In this document: piece after piece, positions 1-6,062 of the stretch | How positions within the stretch are numbered: position 1 is the stretch's first letter | Layout: each line of letters begins with the position of its first letter | Source: Oscillospiraceae bacterium | Lineage (GTDB): Bacteria; Bacillota; Clostridia; Oscillospirales; UBA929 | Direction of reading: 5' to 3' | Length of the DNA: 12,213 nt | Assembly: GCA_031282535.1 (NCBI GenBank) | Contig: JAITDM010000152.1 | Span: 1 to 12,213, forward strand | Position numbers and translations under genes: made by a program | Notes under the pieces: model-generated | Told to the model about the DNA's origin: nothing | The model's database searches: none | What the model saw: the letters and a program-made list of their open reading frames with translations, nothing else

Positions 1-87
1 GCCTTCTTCGCCTTCTTCTTCGTTGCCTTCTTCGCCTTCTTCTTCGTTGCCTTCTTCGCCTTCTTCTTCGTTGCCTTCTTCGCCTTC
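1..87 (-). repeat. 24-bp in-frame tandem repeat coding GEEGNEEE
   Basis: Three exact copies of a 24-bp unit occupy 1-24, 25-48 and 49-72, followed by the first 15 bases of a fourth (73-87). The array continues beyond the left edge, so its full copy number is unknown. On the coding strand it is purine-rich and encodes the acidic octapeptide GEEGNEEE. Because 24 is a multiple of three, gain or loss of copies would change protein length but not frame. It lies in a loop right after a GGGVYVWGEDSAEG rung end. Identity between copies, with no silent differences, suggests recent expansion. Confidence 0.95.
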
Positions 88-2469
88 TGCGCTGTCTTCA
101 CCCCAGACGTACACGCCGCCGCCGCTTATATTGGCCGTGTTGTAGGAGATCTCTCCGCCGTCCATGGTAAAGTGGCCCGCGCTGCCTTCGCGGCCTTCGC
201 TGTCGTCGCCGCGGACATACACCCCGCCGCCGCTCGCATTGGCCATGTTACCGGAGACACTGCCGCCGCTCATGGTAAAGCTGCCTGCGCTGTTTTTATT
301 GTCGCCGCCGCGGATATATACGCCGCCGCCACTTATATCAGCCGTGTTGCTGAAGATCTCTCCGCCGCTCATGGCAAAGTCGCCGCCATTGACAAAGACT
401 CCGCCGCCATAAGCGGTCGTGTTGCCGAAAATCCTCCCATCGCTCATGGTAAAGTCGCCGTTTTCCAGATGTACTCCGCCCACGAAAATACCGGCGTCGG
501 CATCACTCATGTTGTCGGAAATCTCCCCGCCGGTCATGGTGAAACTGCCGCTGTTAAGATACACCCCGCCGCCATAGTTGCTGGAGATTGTCCCATCGTT
601 CAAGGTGAAGCTGATGTTCCAACCGAGAGACACCCCACAATTGCCGTTGCCGGAGATTTCCCCGCCGTTCATGATGAAATGACCACCGGTGAGGCCACTG
701 CTCACCCCGCTGCCGTCGTTGCCGTAGATCGCCCCATCGTTCAAGGTAAAGTCGGCGCCATAAAGATACACGCCGGTGCCGCTGTTGCCGAAGATCTCTC
801 CGCCATTCATGATGAAGTTGCTCTCGCTCCAAGTATGGATCAGAAATACTCCGCTGCCATAATCGGCCGTATTGTCAGAGATATTGCCGCCATTCATGGT
901 GAGGCTGCCACTGTCGACATACACTCCACCGCCGTTGCCATACCCGTTGTCATTGTTCGTCAAAACTGCTTCGTCCTCCAGGGTCAGCGCGCCGCGGTTT
1001 ACCCACACCAACGGGGCGAGGCCTGTGTCGCCGCTGTATGTATCCTTCATCCCGTCCAGCGTAATGCCCCCCAGGATCAGCGACGCGTCGGGCGCGACGT
1101 GAATCAAAGCGCTGTCGGCGACGGCGCGCCGCAGAGCGTTGCCTGTGAGGGTCAGGGTATGCGCCGTGTTGCTGACGGTGAGGAGCGCAGTGACGTCAAT
1201 GCTGTCGTTCACCATGATGGTCGTGTCCCGCGCGGCGCCGCTGTTGAAGGCGTTGATGGCCGCCTGTAAGCCGGCAAAGTCCGTCACCATTTGGGGAGGC
1301 GCCTGATCGGCCACCGTCACGGGCAGGGGAATGAACCCGGTGTCGTCGCCGCGCGCGTCGGCGACGCCGCCGCCCAGCTGCGCATCTGCGGCCCACACCG
1401 CCGACGCCCCGGAGTCCGGCAGCGTGTAAAGATCGGTCGCCGCGCCCTCATCGTATACGGCGCCCTCCGCGCCGCTCCAGCGGACCACAACTCCGGTCCC
1501 GTCCGCCGCCGGCGTCCATGCGGTGGGGTATATGACCGCGACAGGCTCGTCCCCCCGGCCAAACACCAACCCGCCGGTCATCGTAAAGCTGCCGCCACTG
1601 TTGACGTACACCCCGCCGCCATTGCCAAACACCACGTTGTCAGAGATCGCCCCGCCGTCCACGGCAAAGCTGCCGCCCAAGACGTACAGCCCGCCGCCAT
1701 TGCCATTGGTAACCGTGTTGCCGGAGATGCCGCCGCCGCTCATGTGGCCGGTGCTGTAGGCATACACCCCGCCGCCGCTGTCAGCGGCCGTGTTGCCGGA
1801 GATATTGCCCCCGTTCATCTCAAAGCTGCTCCCGGAGCCGCCGATGTACACACCACCGCCATAATTGGCCGCGTTGCCCGCGATGTCTCCGCCGTTCATC
1901 GCAAACGCGCCGAGACAGGCCACCCCGCCGCCGACACCGCCGACGACCGCGTTGCCGGAGATCTCTCCGCCGTTCATCGTAAAGCTGCCGCTATTGAGAT
2001 ATACCCCGCCGCCATAGCCCGAGATATTGTCCTTTAAAACCGCGCCGTCCTGCAGGGTCAACGCGCCGCCCTCCACTTGCACCAGCGCGGCGCTGTTCGT
2101 GCCGTATGTGTCCTTCGCCCCGTCCAGCGTGATGTTTTCTAAAATCAGCGCCGCGCCGGCACCGACGTGCAGCAGATACACGCCGGCGGCGGCGCGCTTC
2201 AGCGTGCCGCCCGTGAGTGTCAGGGCGTGGTCCGCGTTGCTGACGTTGAGAACGCCGGTCATATCAATGCTGCCGCTCACCTCGATGGTCGTGTCCGCGG
2301 CGGCGCCGCTGTTGAAGGCGTCGACGGCCGCCTGCAAGCCGGCAAAATCCGTCACCGCCGCCGCCTGTATCTCCACTCCGTTCTCCGCCATCGCCGGCGA
2401 GATCATCCCCAGCACAAAACACACCGCCAAGAGCAGGGGCAGCGTTTTGTTTGTCCGTTTGTTTTGCAT
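1..2469 (-). CDS. Secreted beta-helix repeat surface protein, 3' end outside window
   Basis: The frame is open from an ATG at 2469 to the left edge, giving 823 residues with no stop. A ribosome binding site (AAAGGAAG) lies about 10 nt upstream. Residues 1-28 form a signal peptide: K4, R5 and K8, a hydrophobic core from L10 to M22, and a likely cut after AMA28. Residues 39-150 begin with TDFAGLQAAVDAFNSG and look like the capping strands of a beta-helix. Residues 150-300 hold six glycine-rich rungs of the type GGGVY...FTMNGGEISGN. Residues 300-394 form a beta-rich spacer I cannot assign. The module then restarts at V395 and carries ten more rungs before an acidic repeat at the edge. GG-V/I-Y plus SGN-type rungs are known from right-handed parallel beta-helix adhesins and chlamydial Pmp proteins. 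An exported adhesin or surface stalk is therefore inferred. The cell-wall anchor, if any, lies outside the window. Confidence 0.88.
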   Translation of the reverse strand, partial: MQNKRTNKTLPLLLAVCFVLGMISPAMAENGVEIQAAAVTDFAGLQAAVDAFNSGAAADTTIEVSGSIDMTGVLNVSNADHALTLTGGTLKRAAAGVYLLHVGAGAALILENITLDGAKDTYGTNSAALVQVEGGALTLQDGAVLKDNISGYGGGVYLNSGSFTMNGGEISGNAVVGGVGGGVACLGAFAMNGGDIAGNAANYGGGVYIGGSGSSFEMNGGNISGNTAADSGGGVYAYSTGHMSGGGISGNTVTNGNGGGLYVLGGSFAVDGGAISDNVVFGNGGGVYVNSGGSFTMTGGLVFGRGDEPVAVIYPTAWTPAADGTGVVVRWSGAEGAVYDEGAATDLYTLPDSGASAVWAADAQLGGGVADARGDDTGFIPLPVTVADQAPPQMVTDFAGLQAAINAFNSGAARDTTIMVNDSIDVTALLTVSNTAHTLTLTGNALRRAVADSALIHVAPDASLILGGITLDGMKDTYSGDTGLAPLVWVNRGALTLEDEAVLTNNDNGYGNGGGVYVDSGSLTMNGGNISDNTADYGSGVFLIHTWSESNFIMNGGEIFGNSGTGVYLYGADFTLNDGAIYGNDGSGVSSGLTGGHFIMNGGEISGNGNCGVSLGWNISFTLNDGTISSNYGGGVYLNSGSFTMTGGEISDNMSDADAGIFVGGVHLENGDFTMSDGRIFGNTTAYGGGVFVNGGDFAMSGGEIFSNTADISGGGVYIRGGDNKNSAGSFTMSGGSVSGNMANASGGGVYVRGDDSEGREGSAGHFTMDGGEISYNTANISGGGVYVWGEDSAEGEEGNEEEGEEGNEEEGEEGNEEEGEEG
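88..1287 (-). repeat. Second copy of beta-helix module, ten rungs
   Basis: From V395 the protein repeats the start of its first module (residues 39 onward): TDFAGLQAAINAFNSG against TDFAGLQAAVDAFNSG, later DGMKDTYSG against DGAKDTYGT, and GALTLEDEAVL against GALTLQDGAVL. The DNA is also closely similar at the two starts (about 1240-1287 and 2308-2355). The offset is 356 codons (1068 bp). Ten rungs follow, each with a GG-E/N-I turn such as NGGEISGN or SGGEIFSN. The spacing between rungs grows toward the window edge because of inserted charged loops. Confidence 0.85.
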
Positions 2470-2493
2470 CAAACAACACTTCCTTTTCTGTTT

Positions 2494-2598
2494 TTATTTT
2501 TCCCAGCTTTTGTGATCCGCGAAATCCTCCAGACGCGGGCGAACACGGTTCGCCTCCACGCCGATGCGCGCAAACAGTATGGTTTTCCTGCCGGCCAT
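2494..2598 (-). CDS. Possible 34-aa small ORF, function unknown
   Basis: A 34-codon ATG frame ending in TAA lies in the 181-bp gap between the large TadE-like gene and the beta-helix gene. The product begins MAGRKTILFARIGVEANRV and ends in DHKSWEK. It is basic with no membrane segment. Its third-position GC content resembles that of the neighbouring genes. No clear Shine-Dalgarno sequence precedes the ATG, and the frame is also open upstream of it. The ORF could be chance in high-GC DNA or a fragment of decayed coding sequence. No family was recognised. Confidence 0.25.
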   Translation of the reverse strand: MAGRKTILFARIGVEANRVRPRLEDFADHKSWEK

Positions 2599-2650
2599 AG
2601 ACGGCAGTCCGCCGCCCCGGCTCCATCGGCCCTCCCACAGCCGCCGGGGC

Positions 2651-4075
2651 TCAGGCGGCCTCCTCGGCCGGCGTCTCGGCCGGCGCCTCGGCCGGCTTCG
2701 CGTTGCCGCCGCCCCGGGCGATGCGGAAGGATACCGTGACCCCGTCGGTTTTGCTGTTGTCGGCCTGCGCCTGCGTGTTCAACGCCTGCAACAGCGCCGA
2801 CTCCACCTCGGGCGGGGTGTCCTCCGGGATGATGACAAGGCACTCCACATGTTTGGGCCGGCTCTGATCGATGGTCACTTTGCCGCCGTCCTCCATGGGG
2901 AGTTCGTTTGTGTTTTTAATTTTTTCTAATTTTTCCAATAATTTCCCATTTATTTTTCCCGCACTGAAATCTGCTTTGAACCCGGAAGCATTGTTATAAC
3001 TCGACGCAAACGCATTGAACGAAATGCAATGGTAGAAGGTATTGGTGTTTTTGTCATACGCGTAGGGCGTCTGTGTGCCCTGCGCGGTGACGATGCCCGT
3101 GCCTGCGTGTGTCTTTTTGAGCATGTCTTTGAAGAACAGCCCCCGGTCGAGGTTGCCGAGATTCCAGACGGAGTATCCCTCCTCGTTCGGCGGCGGAGAT
3201 TCGGCGGGCGCCGGCGCGGGGACGATGGTCTCGTCGCCGCCCAGCCAGCCCCGTGTGGAGGCGCTCTGGGCAAACTGGATCTTGATCGGCCCGACAAAGG
3301 GGAGACTGATGACCTCCAATTCGTATGCGACGACAAGGTTCACATCCAGCGGGGCGTCCTTTGAGAAGAGCGTGGACATGTTGAAATTCAGGCCGTCCAA
3401 CCCCTCTTTGATCCCCATGGCCTTCAGGTACCTGTCCGCGTCCGTTTTGTGATCGTCGGCATAGCGGCCGTTGCCGATGTGCTGCGCGACCAGGGCCCGC
3501 GCGAGCGGCGCGGCGATCAGATGGGACTTGGCCTCGTCCATGCCGCCCGAGACGCCCATCGCCGCCAGGCTCTTGACGAAATCCATCGGGTTCGAGACGA
3601 TGCCGTCCACCTGGTCGCCGAGCGCCTTGATCGAGTCGGAAATATTATAGACATTTGTCTTGGCATTTTCATAATTGCCCTTGAGCGTCTTATACGTATC
3701 CAGCACATCCGTCGGCGTTTCGGTACCCTCCAGGGCTTTGCCCGAACTGCCGATCAGGTTGTAGATGCTCTCGACGCCGGCGATGGACGTGTCGGCGTTT
3801 TGGATCATGCCCGTCACCGTTTCGCCGGCGGGTTCGCCCGCCCCGTGCATGTTCCGGTCCAGCGAGTACAGGCCCGTCACCTCATAGAAGTAGGAATACT
3901 GCGACATCTCCAGCGCGGAGATGTTGAGGGCGTGGTTGATGGCCGACTGGACGCGGCAGATGTTGATGATCGAGAGCAGTATAATCATCACCGAGGTAAA
4001 AAACACCATAGACAGCGAGGCCTCCACGGTGATGGATCCCCGCTCTCTCCCCAGCAAACCGTTCCTCTTTTTCAT
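2651..4075 (-). CDS. TadE-like pseudopilin-type membrane protein, 474 aa
   Basis: The ATG at 4075 is preceded by a strong ribosome binding site (AAAGGAGGAG) 7 nt upstream. The N-terminus has a short basic stretch, then G13-SITVE18, then a hydrophobic helix (about residues 19-40). A glycine at -1 and glutamate at +5 match a type IV prepilin peptidase site, as in TadE/TadF minor pseudopilins. The remaining 430 residues should be outside the membrane. They include predicted helices (100-230), a Pro/Ala/Glu linker (285-300), a domain with C350 and C412 (300-450), and a low-complexity Ala/Pro/Glu tail (458-474). At 474 aa it is much longer than typical TadE proteins (roughly 150-200 aa), so a specialised extracellular domain is inferred. 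It probably belongs to the transcription unit starting at the 5156-5185 promoter. Which pilus or secretion machine it serves is unknown. Confidence 0.75.
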   Translation of the reverse strand: MKKRNGLLGRERGSITVEASLSMVFFTSVMIILLSIINICRVQSAINHALNISALEMSQYSYFYEVTGLYSLDRNMHGAGEPAGETVTGMIQNADTSIAGVESIYNLIGSSGKALEGTETPTDVLDTYKTLKGNYENAKTNVYNISDSIKALGDQVDGIVSNPMDFVKSLAAMGVSGGMDEAKSHLIAAPLARALVAQHIGNGRYADDHKTDADRYLKAMGIKEGLDGLNFNMSTLFSKDAPLDVNLVVAYELEVISLPFVGPIKIQFAQSASTRGWLGGDETIVPAPAPAESPPPNEEGYSVWNLGNLDRGLFFKDMLKKTHAGTGIVTAQGTQTPYAYDKNTNTFYHCISFNAFASSYNNASGFKADFSAGKINGKLLEKLEKIKNTNELPMEDGGKVTIDQSRPKHVECLVIIPEDTPPEVESALLQALNTQAQADNSKTDGVTVSFRIARGGGNAKPAEAPAETPAEEAA

Positions 4076-4082
4076 GCCGTCG

Positions 4083-4092
4083 CTCCTCCTTT
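4083..4092 (-). promoter_or_regulatory. Ribosome binding site of the large TadE-like gene
   Basis: The minus strand reads AAAGGAGGAG, a near-perfect match to the 16S rRNA tail, 7 nt before the ATG at 4075. It fixes the start and suggests efficient initiation independent of upstream translation. Confidence 0.85.
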
Positions 4093-4121
4093 ACCTCGAT
4101 CCCCTCCGGCGCGCATCTCTC

Positions 4122-4253
4122 TTATTCGTCGACGGATTCCCTCTCCATGACATTGTCGGCGGCGAGGATATAGAAGGCATAACATCTCAATGCTATAGGA
4201 TTGCGGCTTTGCCAGCTATCCAACTGCGTTGCGTACGCCCTCGCGCGGCGCAT
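4122..4253 (-). CDS. Candidate 43-aa ORF coupled to the first TadE-like gene
   Basis: The stop of the 230-aa TadE-like gene (TGA, 4255-4253) shares its last base with an ATG at 4253-4251, forming TGATG. This arrangement is typical of translational coupling. The frame runs 43 codons to a TAA at 4124-4122. The product starts MRRARAYATQLDSWQSRN, has a central hydrophobic-aromatic patch (LRCYAFYILAADNVM) and an acidic end (ERESVDE). No family was recognised. Codon use is less GC-rich than in its neighbours, and the Shine-Dalgarno match is weak (AAGAAAGAC). It may be a real small coupled gene, a decayed fragment, or chance. Confidence 0.4.
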   Translation of the reverse strand: MRRARAYATQLDSWQSRNPIALRCYAFYILAADNVMERESVDE

Positions 4254-4945
4254 CAGTCTTTCTTCTTGAAAAAATCCGTGATCTTGGTGAAAAAGGTGAC
4301 GAGCTTTGCCGTCACATCCGTCCCGGTGACATCCTCGATGATATCCACCACAAAGTCCGTGTTCCGGACAAATTCGGCCGGCGTCGTGACGGTGACGCGC
4401 GACTTCGCCGTCATCGTGTAGACCGGCTCCAGCTTGACGTGACCGAGCAGAAGCGGCAAGTAGAAGTCCTGCCTGATCTCAACCTCCGCCGACTTGTTGA
4501 GAAAACCCTCCATGCCCGGAATGGCAACATCGATGTCCGTCAGGCGGTCGTCAAGAAGAAAGAGCTGGTTTCGGCTGACGACATGCTCGATCTTCTTCTC
4601 CATCTGGGTCTGAATCAAATCCTCGTTGTAGTGCTTGTTCAGAAACCGGTAGGGATCATTTTCAAAGCTGATGTCCTTGAAGTCATGCCGTTCCTTGTGC
4701 CCCGCATAGTCGCCGTCGCCCGCCTCCAGGCCGAGGTCCACAATGGTGCCGTAGTTGGGGTCGGCGTAGAACTGCTGCGCGAGCAGGACGCTCCGGTGGG
4801 CGGCGGAATCCAGCAGCGCGCGCTGGTTTAACACATACCCCACAAAGAAGACGAACAGCAGCACAACGAGACAGATCGGCAGCACTATGCTGTACTCCAC
4901 GATGGACGCGGCCCCGCTCTCCTCCCGGATCAGCCTCTTGTACAC
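4253..4945 (-). CDS. TadE-like membrane protein, 230 aa
   Basis: The product begins (V/M)YKRLIREESGAASIVEY, followed by a hydrophobic helix at about residues 18-40 (VLPICLVVLLFVFFVGYVLN). A short basic N-terminus, small residues, a conserved glutamate (E17) and one helix followed by an extracellular domain are the hallmarks of TadE/TadG pseudopilins. Residues 41-200 form the exposed domain, and 204-230 a predicted amphipathic helix ending in lysines. GTG at 4945 was chosen because AGAGGGGGG lies 6 nt upstream. An in-frame TTG at 5155 overlaps the promoter -10 region, upstream of any likely transcription start. The glutamate is at +6 if cleavage follows G11, or +5 if it follows A12, so processing may be atypical. 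It is the first gene of the left unit, ahead of the 43-aa ORF and the 474-aa TadE-like gene. Confidence 0.78.
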   Translation of the reverse strand: MYKRLIREESGAASIVEYSIVLPICLVVLLFVFFVGYVLNQRALLDSAAHRSVLLAQQFYADPNYGTIVDLGLEAGDGDYAGHKERHDFKDISFENDPYRFLNKHYNEDLIQTQMEKKIEHVVSRNQLFLLDDRLTDIDVAIPGMEGFLNKSAEVEIRQDFYLPLLLGHVKLEPVYTMTAKSRVTVTTPAEFVRNTDFVVDIIEDVTGTDVTAKLVTFFTKITDFFKKKD

Positions 4946-5149
4946 CCCAAACCCCCCTCTCGGATGCCGCGCCTGCGGCCCCCCGCGGGCCCGACGGCGC
5001 GCAGACGAAAACGACTTTGCCCCGCCCGGACCGCCGCAGACAAACACCGCCTGCCGGACCGGTACGGCAAAGCCGCACGACACCACGGGCGCCTCCGCGA
5101 CAGATTCTCCAAATTCCCTGTCTTTTTCTTTGTTATTTCCCAATAAGGC
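4946..5149 (-). promoter_or_regulatory. Long GC-rich 5' leader of the TadE-like unit
   Basis: About 200 nt separate the inferred transcription start (near 5149) from the GTG at 4945. The stretch is GC-rich and can form local stems, for example GTGCGGC against GCCGTAC around 5062-5078 with one G-U pair. I could not match it to a known riboswitch. Its three frames give no recognisable protein. It may carry a regulatory RNA structure, an unrecognised leader peptide, or nothing. Confidence 0.4.
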
Positions 5150-5155
5150 GAACAA

Positions 5156-5185
5156 ATTATATCTTAAAAGTCATTCAAATGTCAA
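5156..5185 (-). promoter_or_regulatory. Consensus sigma-A promoter for the TadE-like/beta-helix unit
   Basis: The minus strand carries TTGACA (5185-5180), an 18-bp AT-rich spacer and TATAAT (5161-5156). Both hexamers match the vegetative consensus perfectly. The spacer is 1 bp longer than the optimal 17. Transcription should start near 5149 and run left through the two TadE-like genes, probably into the beta-helix gene. No terminator-like hairpin was seen between those genes. Confidence 0.9.
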
Positions 5186-5191
5186 TTGTGT

Positions 5192-5225
5192 GTTTTTACC
5201 CCCCTTCCAATAAGCCCCCCTTTTT
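5192..5225. other. Mirror repeat with two C6/G6 tracts upstream of promoter
   Basis: The plus strand holds ttttta-C6, ten bases, then C6-ttttt, giving two G6 runs on the transcribed-direction strand 16 bp apart. The element starts 7 bp upstream of the -35 box, where activators or UP elements usually bind. It also separates the promoter from the terminator hairpin. The function is not known. Confidence 0.5.
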
Positions 5226-5228
5226 GAC

Positions 5229-5260
5229 GCAAAAACGGCGCATATCTGCGCCGTTTTTGC
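5229..5260 (-). terminator. Hairpin terminator closing the dprA-rnc operon
   Basis: A perfect 14-bp inverted repeat (GCAAAAACGGCGCA / TGCGCCGTTTTTGC) has a 4-nt loop at 5243-5246. In the minus direction a T5 run sits in the distal arm and a second T5 run occurs shortly after in the mirror element. The stem's own A/T ends would let it act in both directions. It lies 130 bp downstream of the rnc stop and just before the promoter of the next unit. Confidence 0.8.
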
Positions 5261-5390
5261 CAACAAACTAACAAGCTGGAAGAGAACGCCGTCAAAAAAA
5301 ATTTTGCGCGACCGGCCAAATGTCCAAAATCCAGCTATAGTTTTCCAATATTTGTGGTTTCCCGGGTGCCTGTATTTGTAAATCGCCTGT
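5261..5390. other. Untranslated stretch after rnc, no gene seen
   Basis: These 130 bp are more AT-rich than the genes around them. They contain an A8 run at 5296-5303 (T8 on the minus strand) and a CCCGGG palindrome near 5361. No ORF with a start and ribosome binding site was found. It probably forms the 3' untranslated region of the rnc message. Confidence 0.6.
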
Positions 5391-6062
5391 TTATCCGTCT
5401 CCGCGCAAGGCGCGCAAGGCCGCCCGGGCGGCGGCCTGTTCGGCCTCCTTCTTGCTGCCGCCGGCGCCGCGGCCGATGGAGATGCCCTCCAGCCGCACCT
5501 CGACCGTGAAACGCTTGGCGTGGTCCGGGCCGGTGCTCTCCACCAGGTGGTAGGCGTAGCTCCGGGGCGGGTCGCGCTGGAGGATCTCCTGCAGCGCGGT
5601 CTTGTAGTCGGAGGAGTGCTCCGGGATGTTGATCAGCACAAAGCGGTGCACGAACCGGCGCGCCGGTTCCATGCCGCCGTCCAGAAAGATGGCGGCGAGC
5701 AGCGCCTCCACCGCGTCGGCCGTCAGGGAGGGCCGGCGGCGGCCGCCCGTGGCCTCCTCGCCCCGGCCCAGCAGCAGCGCCTCGCTCAGCCCCATGGCCG
5801 CCGCCGCGTCGGCCAGCCGGGCCTCGCACACAAGCGCCGCCCTGAGCTTCGTCAGCTCCCCCTCCGATTTGCCGGGGTAGATCTCGTACAGATACTCCGC
5901 CGCCAAAAAACCCAGCACCGAATCGCCCAAAAACTCCAGCCGTTCGTTGGACGCCTTGCAGACGGCGCGGTTTTCGTTGAAGTAGGAGCTGTGCGTCATC
6001 GCGGTCCGGCACAGCAGGCTGTTTTGAAACGTATATCCGATCATCTGTTCCAGCTTTGTCAC
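5391..6062 (-). CDS. rnc: Ribonuclease III
   Basis: This enzyme cleaves double-stranded RNA, notably in rRNA precursor processing, and acts as a dimer. The product is 223 aa, a normal length. The family signature NERLEFLGDSVLG is at residues 39-51, with E40, E43 and D47. D116 and E119 in TADAVEALLAAIFLDGG complete the metal site. The double-stranded RNA binding domain spans about 148-221, with a GGSKKEAEQAAARAAL end. The start is GTG, whose first bases lie within the plsX stop (GTGA, 4-bp overlap), implying translational coupling. In many Firmicutes acpP lies between plsX and rnc and smc follows rnc. Neither is present here. Confidence 0.97.
   Translation of the reverse strand: MTKLEQMIGYTFQNSLLCRTAMTHSSYFNENRAVCKASNERLEFLGDSVLGFLAAEYLYEIYPGKSEGELTKLRAALVCEARLADAAAAMGLSEALLLGRGEEATGGRRRPSLTADAVEALLAAIFLDGGMEPARRFVHRFVLINIPEHSSDYKTALQEILQRDPPRSYAYHLVESTGPDHAKRFTVEVRLEGISIGRGAGGSKKEAEQAAARAALRALRGDG

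Noticed and set aside
1..87. CRISPR-like array
   Set aside because: The units are directly adjacent with no spacers, and the repeat is coding and in frame.
172..2037. Long plus-strand open frames of 365 and 248 aa opposite the beta-helix gene
   Set aside because: They are antisense images of glycine-rich rungs, and the 365-aa frame is exactly codon-aligned with the real gene. The minus strand has a signal peptide, ribosome binding site and recognisable repeats.
2411..2469. Lipoprotein signal at C17 of the beta-helix protein
   Set aside because: Valine precedes the cysteine, where a lipobox needs a small residue, and the hydrophobic core continues past it to a standard AMA cleavage site.
4946..5155. 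TTG at 5155 as start of the first TadE-like gene, adding 70 residues
   Set aside because: It overlaps the promoter -10 box upstream of any likely transcription start, and the extra residues do not resemble a TadE N-terminus.
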